The notes beneath the pieces were generated by a model. That model had not been told where the DNA came from. It searched no databases and worked only from the letters and a program-made list of their open reading frames with translations. A stretch of 64,000 bases of DNA from Chromatiaceae bacterium (GTDB lineage Bacteria > Pseudomonadota > Gammaproteobacteria > Chromatiales > Chromatiaceae): the NCBI GenBank assembly GCA_022340805.1, contig JAJDNF010000074.1, forward strand, positions 29,247 through 93,246. Direction: 5' to 3'. The position numbers and the translations under genes are program-made. Below, piece by piece: positions 52,773 through 59,684 of this stretch; within the stretch, counting starts at the first letter, position 1; the number at the start of each line of letters is the position of its first letter.

Positions 52773-53285
52773 TCAGGGGCCCGGTCGGTTGTCCTGCTTG
52801 CCGATCGCATTGAGCCGTTGCTGGAGTTTGAACCTGTCTAGCGACTCTAACGGCAGGTTGACGAATATCGATATCCGGCTCTCGAGTTCCTTCAGTGCTT
52901 TCACGAAGGCGGCCCGGTATTGAAGCCCTTCGCCCTGGGCATTGGCCGGGTCTTCGATGTGCCAATGCGTGATCATCGGGTTGCCCGGCCAGTCCGGCTG
53001 CTTGGACCCCGGCACATCCGCAGAGAGTACGATGACGAAATCCATCACCGGGGCGTCGGGCTGCGCGTAGTCACGCCAATCGTTGACGTGCAGGCCGAGG
53101 TGGGCGTAGTTATTGCGTTCGAGCTGAACGAGGGTTTCGGCGTCGATCTCCGGCGCGGGATCGCTGCCGGCACTAAATGCGTGAAACCGGCGCCGTCCCA
53201 GTCGGTTCAGGATCGCTTCGCCGAAGATGCTGAGCGTCGAGTTGCTCCTGCACAGGAAGAGCACGTTGAGGGTCTTGTCAGTCAT
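52773..53285 (-). CDS. Low-molecular-weight phosphatase/ArsC-like protein lacking catalytic Arg
   Basis: 170 aa with the LMW-PTPase/arsenate reductase fold: LNVLFLCRSNSTLSIFGEAIL at the active site, FSAGSDPAPEID, and a later acidic DFVIVLSAD...WHIEDPA segment. The expected CX5R is C-RSNST-L, so the catalytic Arg is Leu. It therefore may be inactive or have another role. Convergent or divergent partners are decayed. Cytosolic. Confidence 0.7.
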   Translation of the reverse strand: MTDKTLNVLFLCRSNSTLSIFGEAILNRLGRRRFHAFSAGSDPAPEIDAETLVQLERNNYAHLGLHVNDWRDYAQPDAPVMDFVIVLSADVPGSKQPDWPGNPMITHWHIEDPANAQGEGLQYRAAFVKALKELESRISIFVNLPLESLDRFKLQQRLNAIGKQDNRPGP

Positions 53286-53482
53286 ACCTTTTCATCACGT
53301 CTGGTTTCAACAGCAGGCAAGCTGACGAGTATCGAGGCCGAATGCCGGGCGTCGGTAGGCGACATCCGGTCGAGACCTCCCGCAACGGGCGGCAGGAGCA
53401 GAAAAGACGACACCCGATTCGCGTCAGCGGCCAGAAGGTTAAAGCAGCGAATGGCGGGTGCGGTTACAAGCTCATTGCACGA

Positions 53483-53872
53483 TTATGACGCGATGGCGCG
53501 CGGGCATTGGCTGAGGCCGAGGGCGCTCCGTCCCCGGACACGATCTGGCCAGTTGCGTCGCGGGTGTCGAGCACAGGCAGCCGATGAAAAAATCCGGGCG
53601 CGGGCCAACGCAGGGTAAGAGGTAGGAACCGCGCCCCAACGGGTATTTTTCTTTTCGCGGTCGTTCGCGATTCGAAACAGCAGAAGGGCAACGATGACCT
53701 CGAGCAGGAGGACGCGCACAGGTGACTTGGCGCCCACCAAGTCAGCCACGACCCAAGAGCCGACGAAACTCAGCACGGCCAGCAATAGCCCCGGCGCTTT
53801 CTTTGCGGTAATGATCCCCCAGGCAACCCACATGAAGAAGGCTGCGACAAAGCCGCCGAGCATGGCGACCAC
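53483..53872 (-). CDS. Possible small membrane protein
   Basis: 129-aa ORF whose first 70 residues form two or three hydrophobic segments (MLGGFVAAFFMWVAWGIITAKKAPGLLLAVLSF in parts; VVADLVGAKSPVRVLLLEVIVALLLF). The remaining 60 residues are Arg/Ala-rich and look like read-through into non-coding sequence. Family not recognised. Lies in a decayed part of the island. Confidence 0.4.
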   Translation of the reverse strand: MVAMLGGFVAAFFMWVAWGIITAKKAPGLLLAVLSFVGSWVVADLVGAKSPVRVLLLEVIVALLLFRIANDREKKNTRWGAVPTSYPALARARIFSSAACARHPRRNWPDRVRGRSALGLSQCPRAIAS

Positions 53873-54055
53873 ATCGATGGGCCCAACGCTGAGAAGTGAC
53901 CTGGGTGGACTTGGCGCGACAGTTTAGGCCCTGAACCCGCCCAACCCGCTGTCCGCCGGCGTGCTTTTCAGCACTTGCCCGTGCCCAGGCCAGCCGCCAC
54001 CGGTGCCGCGCCGCTAGGGTCGCAGACCAGAGTCGTGCTCGTCAGATGATCCGAA

Positions 54056-54766
54056 TCAGTCGAACAGTTCCCGGCGGGGCGGCGCCCGGCACGGCGGCCG
54101 CCTCGGGGCTTCGGGCTCAGCCGTCTTCACATCCAAGTGCGCGAGGATCTTCTCGATGATGTCAGGATCTTCAATACAGGCAATGATCCGCATCGCACCG
54201 CCGCAGGCCGGGCAGGTCTCGATGTCGATCCCGAGCAAATCGCCAGGAGCGATTTGGAACAGTCTTAGGCTGGCCCAAAGGGCGGAGGGCAGGATGCCCG
54301 GAGTAATACCCGTTTCAGGCGCTGCGCCCAGGTCGTCGCGGCGCGGCGTTCCGCCGTTGTCGGTTCATCCAGATCCGAGGTCGTGGCACGCTGACTACCC
54401 CTGCCCCGCTCGGCCGGTGTCACCCGCGCGCGGTATTTGCTGTTGGGCGCAAATACCTCGTGGAAACGGGTCTATACCGAGGTCTGCATAGACGTGTGAG
54501 GTTGACCCTCCGTTTCGGTATCAGCGCCGCCAGCCGGGCGATGAAATCCAGTGGCTCGACAAGATCGCCGGGAGCGATTTTGAACAGCCGGAGGCGGGCC
54601 CGAACGCCGAAGGGCTGGATGCCCGGGGTTGTCCGGCGACCTTACCGATCCCGTCATCGAGGGGCTCGTCACAGGCCGGCAGCGTCTGCAGCGTGAACAC
54701 CTTGCGACCCTGCTGCGGCTCGACAGCGATGCGGTAGGTGATCGACGAACCCAGGAGCTGTTCCAT
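54056..54766 (-). pseudogene. IS91-family transposase remnant, rearranged
   Basis: Minus-strand pieces match the C-terminal half of Y2 transposases in different frames: SSITYRIAVEPQQGRKVFTL, then APGDLVEPLDFIARLAALIP and KRRVNLTRL, then a VFAPN-like stretch, then LGIDIETCPACGGAMRIIAC and IEDPDIIEKILAHL with the Pro/Arg tail. About 70 bp (54562-54640) are imperfectly duplicated at 54238-54310. The N-terminus and catalytic motifs are absent. The adjacent GT4 gene ends exactly at its border. Confidence 0.7.
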
Positions 54767-55819
54767 TCAGGCCGGTGTAACCTGGCTTGCCCATCGCCCC
54801 TCTCTCCAGGCGCAGGCCTTGTCGCTGTTGACCGGCATCAACGCCTGCAGGAACTGATGGGTAATCGATGCCCAGTCTCTGCTCAGAGCGGCGTTGCGAC
54901 AGACGTCGCGATCCAGGTCGAGAGCCCCGGCGATCGCGCTGCCCAGATCGTCGTCGAGAATGCCGGTCACGCCGTTGTCGATCACATCGAGCGGGCCGGT
55001 AACCGGGAAAGCGGCAACCGGTGTGCCGCAGGCGAGCGATTCGAGCATGACCAGCCCGAAGGTATCGGTCAGCGATGGAAACACGAACACATCGGCAGAG
55101 GCATACCAGGCCGCCAGTTCGGTGCCGTGTTTGAACCCGGGGAATACGACGTCCGGGTACTGTTTCTTCAGCTGAGCCAGCCGCGGGCCGTCTCCCACCA
55201 CGACGCGCGTGCCTGGCAGGTCGAGTTCAAGAAAGGCATGCAGGTTTTTCTCGGGCGCGATGCGCCCCACGTTCAAGTGGATGGGGCGTGGCAGATCCTG
55301 GGGCACGCGCCTGTCCGGTGTGAACATCGCCGTGTCGACACCGCGTCCCCAGACCTCAAGGTGCTCGAAACCGCGCGTCTCGAGGTCGGCCTTCAACGCC
55401 GGCGTTGGCACCAGCGTGCGGAACGCGGGCTTGTGGAACCGGCGTATCGGCGGGTAGGTGACCGACAGCGGTATTGGCAGGCGGTCGCGAATGTACTCGG
55501 GAAAGCGCGTGTGAAACGAGGTGGTGAATGTGTAGCCCTGTCGAAGGCAGTAACGCCTGACATACAGTCCGATCGGACCTTCGGTTGCGATATGCACCGC
55601 ATCCGGATCGAACGCACGGATCCGCTCGCCGAGCCCACGCAGCCACACTGAGACCTCGATCTCCGCGTAGCTCGGCAGCGGTACCGATGGATAATCACCG
55701 GTCGCGACGACCTCGACCTGGTGGCCCATGGCGCGCAGACCGTCGACCATCTTGCCGAGCGTGCGCACGACGCCGTTGACCTGAGGTTGCCAGGCATCGG
55801 TGGCCAACAGCAGTTTCAT
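54767..55819 (-). CDS. GT4 glycosyltransferase, Agt/SQD2-like (candidate glycolipid synthase)
   Basis: 350-aa retaining GT-B enzyme. MKLLLATDAWQPQVNGVVRTL, HIATEGPIGLYVRRYCLRQG and TSFHTRFPEYIRDRLPIP form the acceptor domain. GRIAPEKNLHAFLELD, VVVGDGPR and DTFGLVMLESLACGTPVAAF form the donor site. It resembles transferases that glycosylate diacylglycerol and that accompany plcP in phosphate-stress lipid loci. Sugar and acceptor are inferred. Lies 37 bp downstream of a second GT4 on the same strand. Confidence 0.8.
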   Translation of the reverse strand: MKLLLATDAWQPQVNGVVRTLGKMVDGLRAMGHQVEVVATGDYPSVPLPSYAEIEVSVWLRGLGERIRAFDPDAVHIATEGPIGLYVRRYCLRQGYTFTTSFHTRFPEYIRDRLPIPLSVTYPPIRRFHKPAFRTLVPTPALKADLETRGFEHLEVWGRGVDTAMFTPDRRVPQDLPRPIHLNVGRIAPEKNLHAFLELDLPGTRVVVGDGPRLAQLKKQYPDVVFPGFKHGTELAAWYASADVFVFPSLTDTFGLVMLESLACGTPVAAFPVTGPLDVIDNGVTGILDDDLGSAIAGALDLDRDVCRNAALSRDWASITHQFLQALMPVNSDKACAWREGRWASQVTPA

Positions 55820-55856
55820 GCCGCCGATGCGGGATCATTACCCGATTGATACACGT

Positions 55857-57095
55857 TCAGTCCTTTTCGACCTGCAGACGAGTTCCGGCTTTCGCGGCAG
55901 GCGCTGACGGCCGTGGCGTATCGTCCCCCGTCTGCTGTGTCAGTACTGCATCGTAGAAGCTCAGCATCTCGCGGGCCTTGTTGTCGGCCGTCCAGGTGGC
56001 CGCGTAGCGCCTGCCGCGTGAGCCGAGGTCGTGCAGACGTGTGCTGTCATATGCCAGTGCAACTACATGACGAGCGAACTGGGTCACGTCCGGCGGAGAT
56101 ATCACCGCGCCTTCGCCGTCGCGCAATACATCCAGGCTGCCCATGCTGGCCAGCGAGACTACCGGCAGCCCGGCCGCCATGGCTTCGAGCAGGACCAGGC
56201 CCTGCGTTTCGGTCTGTGAAGCGAACACGAACAGGTCGCTGGCACGGTAGCAGGTCGGCAACTCAACCGCGCGATCGAGGTAGCCGATGAAACGGATACG
56301 CTGTTGCCGGCCGCGCCTGAGGGCACGCTTTTCTAGACTGTCCAGCGCCGGCCCTTCGCCGGCGATCAGCAGCACGGCGTTTGGCACCTGGTCCGCGACC
56401 TGCTCGAACACGTCGAGCAGAAATCCGATGTTCTTCTCGAAGGCCACGCGCCCGACGTACAGCAGCAGGAATGCATCATCGGCCACGCCGTGCGCCGCGC
56501 GGAAGTCGCTGACGGTGCTGCCGTCGAAGCATGCTGCCGGCAGGCCTGTCGGGATCACGGCGGCCTGCGTCGTGGCGCCGTATTCGCGCAGGCGTGCGAG
56601 CATCTGGTGAGACGGTGACACAATCGCATCGACGTCGTTGCATTGGTGGCGCGAGTACATACGCGCAAGGCCGCGCAGCCAGTGGCCGGGCACCATCGGC
56701 AGGTACTTTTCGAGATAGGCCTCGAAGAAGGTGTGGTAAGTGGTCAGCGTCTTGAGCCCGAGTCTGCGTGCCAGCCAGATACCTGCGTAGTGCGCGACGA
56801 ACGGGGTCTGGATATGCACCAGGTCGAGACCCATGTCTTCCAGCTGTGGGGACAGGCGCTTGATCGCACGCAGCGACATCAGGCGGTCTTCCGGATCGAA
56901 AGGTAGGCGCCGCGAGCGGATGCGGATGACCGTCAAGCCGTTGCCGATGGCGTTGCCGTTGTCTTGCGGATACTGCGGCGCGATCAGCGTGACTTCGTGC
57001 CCCATGTTGAGATAGCTGGTCGCGAAGGTCTGGATCGATGTCGAGACCCCGTTGATTCGGGGGAAATAGACATCCGAGAGCATCAGGATGTGCAT
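55857..57095 (-). CDS. GT4 glycosyltransferase (second, lipid-type candidate)
   Basis: 412 aa. MHILMLSDVYFPRINGVSTSI, HIQTPFVAHYAGIWLARRLG and TTYHTFFEAYLEKYLP in the acceptor domain; VGRVAFEKNIGFLLDVFEQV and ETQGLVLLEAMAAGLPVV in the donor domain. Similar to transferases that act on diacylglycerol or glycosyl-diacylglycerol. The start at 57095 gives the family N-terminus; the open frame continues to 57176. A strong Pho-box candidate lies about 120 bp upstream. First gene of the GT4 pair. Confidence 0.8.
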   Translation of the reverse strand: MHILMLSDVYFPRINGVSTSIQTFATSYLNMGHEVTLIAPQYPQDNGNAIGNGLTVIRIRSRRLPFDPEDRLMSLRAIKRLSPQLEDMGLDLVHIQTPFVAHYAGIWLARRLGLKTLTTYHTFFEAYLEKYLPMVPGHWLRGLARMYSRHQCNDVDAIVSPSHQMLARLREYGATTQAAVIPTGLPAACFDGSTVSDFRAAHGVADDAFLLLYVGRVAFEKNIGFLLDVFEQVADQVPNAVLLIAGEGPALDSLEKRALRRGRQQRIRFIGYLDRAVELPTCYRASDLFVFASQTETQGLVLLEAMAAGLPVVSLASMGSLDVLRDGEGAVISPPDVTQFARHVVALAYDSTRLHDLGSRGRRYAATWTADNKAREMLSFYDAVLTQQTGDDTPRPSAPAAKAGTRLQVEKD

Positions 57096-57212
57096 GCTTT
57101 GCAGTTCACCGCGCCGGTTGCGGACGTCCACCCGCGCGCATGACGGCTGGGTTGGAGGCCCGTGAATGCGGCGCAACTTAGAGGCTGGGTTTGGCAGGCT
57201 TGTGAATAACAG

Positions 57213-57230
57213 GCGACAGATTGATGACAG
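57213..57230 (-). promoter_or_regulatory. Pho box candidate
   Basis: On the minus strand CTGTCAT-CAAT-CTGTCGC: two 7-bp direct repeats with the 4-bp spacer of the PhoB consensus, 13 of 14 repeat positions matching. It points towards the GT4 gene pair, 118 bp from the first ATG. A TTATTC a few bases downstream could be part of the -10. Confidence 0.6.
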
Positions 57231-57275
57231 CGACGCTCGATGCTACCCAAGCAATTGAAATGGTGAAAGTATCTG

Positions 57276-57302
57276 GGGTTCGAATCCCTCCTTCTCCGCC
57301 AA
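57276..57302. repeat. att-like repeat copy B (tRNA-Ser 3' end)
   Basis: 26 of 27 bp identical to the tRNA-Ser 3' end at 46525. It is not a tRNA: no anticodon arm precedes it. Its left flank (ATTGAAA...AAGTATC) resembles the left flank of copy C, as expected if both derive from related attP sites. Confidence 0.75.
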
Positions 57303-57329
57303 ATAATTAGTGACTTAGGTGGTCGTGTG

Positions 57330-57878
57330 TCAATTGCCCTCTCGTTTTGCGGCTGCAGATATTGCGCCAATCGGCAAAAACATGGCGAGTGGCTCGGGTC
57401 TGTCTCCCAAGGATCCGCTCACCAGCGACATCTGACTGAACCCCAACGCTTGGTAAAAAGCCACTGCGTCGGATTTGGCGTCTACAACGACACCAACGCA
57501 GCCGACACGATCACGTATCTCCAGGGCAAGTTCGAGTACAGCCCGCAGTAGCAGCCGGCCGATGCCGTGCCCCTGAAAGCGTTCGTCCACCGCGAGCCGG
57601 GCAAGGCGCAGAATGGGGAGTGGGTAAGCGGGCAGACGACGGCGCAAGGTTTTCGTCACCGTCTCTGCTGCGAGTTCGCCACTTGAGACGGTGGCGAATC
57701 CGACGATCTGATCACCCTGCACAGCGACGTATGTCGTGCCGATGTGGTGCCGGAACTGGTTCTGTCCGGCGTAGCGCTGGAAGAATCGGTCGAGGTCGAT
57801 GTTGCCGCTGCGAAATCCGGATCGGTCGTCACGAGGCTCAAGTCGCCGGACGCGGATCTCGTCACCGCCGCTACTCAC
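57330..57878 (-). CDS. GNAT-family toxin candidate (TacT/AtaT-like)
   Basis: 182-aa acetyltransferase. The acetyl-CoA loop is QGHGIG (102-107) within RLARLAVDERFQGHGIGRLLL, the N-terminal SGNIDLDRFFQRYAGQNQ and VAFYQALGFSQ are typical of toxin-type GNATs, which acetylate aminoacyl-tRNA. It overlaps the upstream ribbon-helix-helix gene by 8 bp, the usual antitoxin-toxin order. Target tRNA unknown. Confidence 0.82.
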   Translation of the reverse strand: MSSGGDEIRVRRLEPRDDRSGFRSGNIDLDRFFQRYAGQNQFRHHIGTTYVAVQGDQIVGFATVSSGELAAETVTKTLRRRLPAYPLPILRLARLAVDERFQGHGIGRLLLRAVLELALEIRDRVGCVGVVVDAKSDAVAFYQALGFSQMSLVSGSLGDRPEPLAMFLPIGAISAAAKREGN

Positions 57879-58137
57879 GAAACAGGTCTTGCAGGGCTTC
57901 TGAAGGTTCAGCTTTGCTTTCGATGCGCTCGGCGATCTGGGTCATCGCCTCGCGCGTCAGGACCAGCCGGGTCGGGATGATTAGATCCTCGGGTATCTCG
58001 CGCAACGCCTGCAAGTGATGTTGCAGTGCCTCTTCGATCAAGTAGGCTTTTTTGACGCCGCGGCTTTTCACATAGGCCTCGATCTCGGCCTTGGTCTCTT
58101 CGGAGATGTAGGCGGAAACTTGGGTTGTTGTCGTCAC
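57871..58137 (-). CDS. Ribbon-helix-helix antitoxin candidate
   Basis: 88 aa. The N-terminal RHH DNA-binding domain is VSAYISEETKAEIEAYVKSR followed by GVKKAYLIEEALQHHLQAL. The C-terminal region (about 50-88) would bind and neutralise the GNAT toxin. The palindromic operator at 58145-58180 lies just upstream, supporting autoregulation. Confidence 0.82.
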   Translation of the reverse strand: MTTTTQVSAYISEETKAEIEAYVKSRGVKKAYLIEEALQHHLQALREIPEDLIIPTRLVLTREAMTQIAERIESKAEPSEALQDLFRE

Positions 58138-58144
58138 GGTTCAG

Positions 58145-58180
58145 TATTCTCTACAGTATTCTAGATTTATGTAGAGAATA
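58145..58180. promoter_or_regulatory. Palindromic operator of the toxin-antitoxin pair
   Basis: TATTCTCTAC (58145-58154) and GTAGAGAATA (58171-58180) are a perfect 10-bp inverted repeat around 16 bp. CAGTATTCT also occurs twice (58142 and 58154). Begins 8 bp before the antitoxin ATG, where the RHH protein would bind. Confidence 0.7.
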
Positions 58181-58282
58181 GCACGCTTATGAAAGGTCGC
58201 GAATCTGCCAGCTGTTTCGGCCTGCGCCAGACAGGATTTGGACACGATGCCTTTGTAACATATTGAAACTATTGCAAGTATC

Positions 58283-58388
58283 GAGGGTTCGACAAGCTGA
58301 CGCGGGCGTCAGCGCAGACCGTCGGCGCGCAGCGACGGCGGCCCGAAGGGCGAGGGCGAAGCCCGAGTAATCCCTCCCTCTCCGCCAA
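58283..58388. repeat. att-like repeat copy C, split by a 77-bp palindromic insert
   Basis: GAGGGTTCGA (58283-58292) and ATCCCTCC onward (58370-58388) are the two halves of the tRNA-Ser T-arm and acceptor end. The last 20 bp match copy A exactly. Between them lies a GC-rich insert starting with a CTGACGC/GCGTCAG hairpin. Interpreted as attR later hit by a REP-like element. Confidence 0.65.
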
Positions 58389-58392
58389 ATTC

Positions 58393-58417
58393 AAAAGGCC
58401 CCCGCGTGGGGCCTTTT
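58393..58417 (+). terminator. Rho-independent terminator, probably the original one of tRNA-Ser
   Basis: AAAAGGCCCC (58393-58402) pairs perfectly with 58408-58417 around CGCGT and ends in a T run. It follows the tRNA-end copy C by 4 bp, the place where a tRNA terminator would lie, whereas the real tRNA at 46461 has none. Confidence 0.85.
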
Positions 58418-58467
58418 CAATTTGTGGCTCCGAGCGAATGATTGGAACCCGAGGAAATCCAGCCGGT

Positions 58468-58492
58468 GGTTCGACGAGCCGCCGCGGGCGGC
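58468..58492. repeat. REP-like palindrome
   Basis: GGTTCGACGAGC followed by GCCGCC-GCG-GGCGGC. It shares the opening GGTTCGAC-AGC and the following GC-rich hairpin with the insert at 58286-58312, suggesting one repeat family. Confidence 0.45.
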
Positions 58493-58620
58493 GGGCCGAA
58501 GAATGGGCACACGAGACATCGTCGCCAAACTCTGGAAACTGTGTAAGCTGTTGCGTGACGACGGTGTCACTACCACCAGCACGTCACCGGGTTGACCGAT
58601 TGACCGATCCATCGACATGC

Positions 58621-59079
58621 ATGGCCGTGATCATGAAGTCGGTCACCCTGGGTCAACAGGGCTCGATGATGAGCGCGCGCCAGGCCGGACGGGAGCTCCT
58701 CGGTTCCACCTATCTGGGTGGGTGCCTCGACGTGCCTTTCTGGTTCAGCCGGAAGATCTCGCCGACGCTGTGGATGTTCTTCCTGTGGGTGGCGCTGCTC
58801 GCGGTCTATTTCGCCGGCAAGCTGTACGGTGTCCTCGCGAGTCGCTATCGCGCATGGTTCTGCCTGAACGTGTTCATGACGATGCTGATCCTGCTGGACC
58901 CGGCCGTCGCGGACCGCGCCAGCGGCAGTGACGCCTATGCGGCCTTCGCATCCCGCATGACGCGCTTCGTAGCCGTCATGCTGTACGCGTGGCTGGCCAT
59001 TTTCCTGCGCGAGCAGTTACGCAGTCGGCTGCGGCGCGTTTCGCCACCGCGGCCACAGATGGAGGAGCCACCGTGCTGA
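58621..59079 (+). CDS. Membrane protein coupled to a K+-channel-like gene
   Basis: 152 aa from ATG 58621; ATGs at 58633 and 58666 are alternatives. Two hydrophobic segments (about 48-66, LWMFFLWVALLAVYFAG; 110-130, FVAVMLYAWLAIF) and a short segment between (WFCLNVFMTMLILLDPAV). Ends in a basic tail. Family not recognised. Its stop overlaps the channel start region, so the two form a unit. Confidence 0.65.
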   Translation: MAVIMKSVTLGQQGSMMSARQAGRELLGSTYLGGCLDVPFWFSRKISPTLWMFFLWVALLAVYFAGKLYGVLASRYRAWFCLNVFMTMLILLDPAVADRASGSDAYAAFASRMTRFVAVMLYAWLAIFLREQLRSRLRRVSPPRPQMEEPPC

Positions 59080-59507
59080 TGAATCTCGTACTCGGGTTGG
59101 CGACCATGGGATCGTGCCTGTTGCTGCAGTCGTTGATCTTCGCCAGGTCCATCGTGTACTACGGGCGGCATGACCACCTGGTGAACAGCCCTTCCTTCGC
59201 CGCGAGCCTGCTCGTCATCAATGGGGTGATGTTGCTGCTGGTCTTGGGCAACCTGGCACAGATCGCGATCTGGGCGTTGCTGTTTCAGTACATGGGCGAA
59301 TTCCCATCATTCGACGATGCCTTCTATCACTCGGCCGTCAATTTCGCCACGCTGGGTTACGGGGACCTGGTCATGTCGGAGGAACACCGGCTGCTGGGTC
59401 CGATCGAGGCCGTCAACGGTGTGCTGATGATCGGGGTCTCGACGGCTGCGCTGACGGCGGCCTTTCAGGATGCAATCAAGAAAACCATCAATACCCGCAA
59501 TCGATAG
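59073..59507 (+). CDS. Two-helix potassium-channel-like protein
   Basis: 144 aa. The selectivity filter TLGYGD (93-98) sits after a pore helix (FYHSAVNFA) with flanking membrane helices (about 46-72 and 110-132), plus an extra N-terminal helix (5-27). Ion_trans_2 type without an RCK domain. GTG 59073 has GGAGG 7 nt upstream; ATG 59079 is too far. Partner protein encoded just upstream. Confidence 0.85.
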   Translation: MLMNLVLGLATMGSCLLLQSLIFARSIVYYGRHDHLVNSPSFAASLLVINGVMLLLVLGNLAQIAIWALLFQYMGEFPSFDDAFYHSAVNFATLGYGDLVMSEEHRLLGPIEAVNGVLMIGVSTAALTAAFQDAIKKTINTRNR

Positions 59508-59684
59508 GTCTGCAGGCGGCATTGCAACAGCTCAACCAGGGGAGCAGACCATGTTCCCGGAGACGATGTCGTGATCTCAGGTTCGAGAGAGCTCAAGCTG
59601 AGGCAAACGCAACGTCGACCGGAAGGAAAATTCGTCGGCTAAGCGGGGCAGCACTGTGTCGCTGGGGTTGTCTGCGCAGGCGTG

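Larger units (their letters stand above)
58138..58620. other. Right end of the island and flank
   Basis: 483 bp without a gene. In order: the antitoxin operator, the att-like copy C interrupted by a 77-bp palindromic insert, a strong terminator (58393-58417), a second palindrome (58468-58492) and about 125 bp with no signal before the channel unit. Confidence 0.6.

Noticed and set aside
57276..57302. Second tRNA-Ser gene
   Set aside because: Only the T-arm and acceptor 3' strand are present; no D-arm or anticodon arm precedes it.
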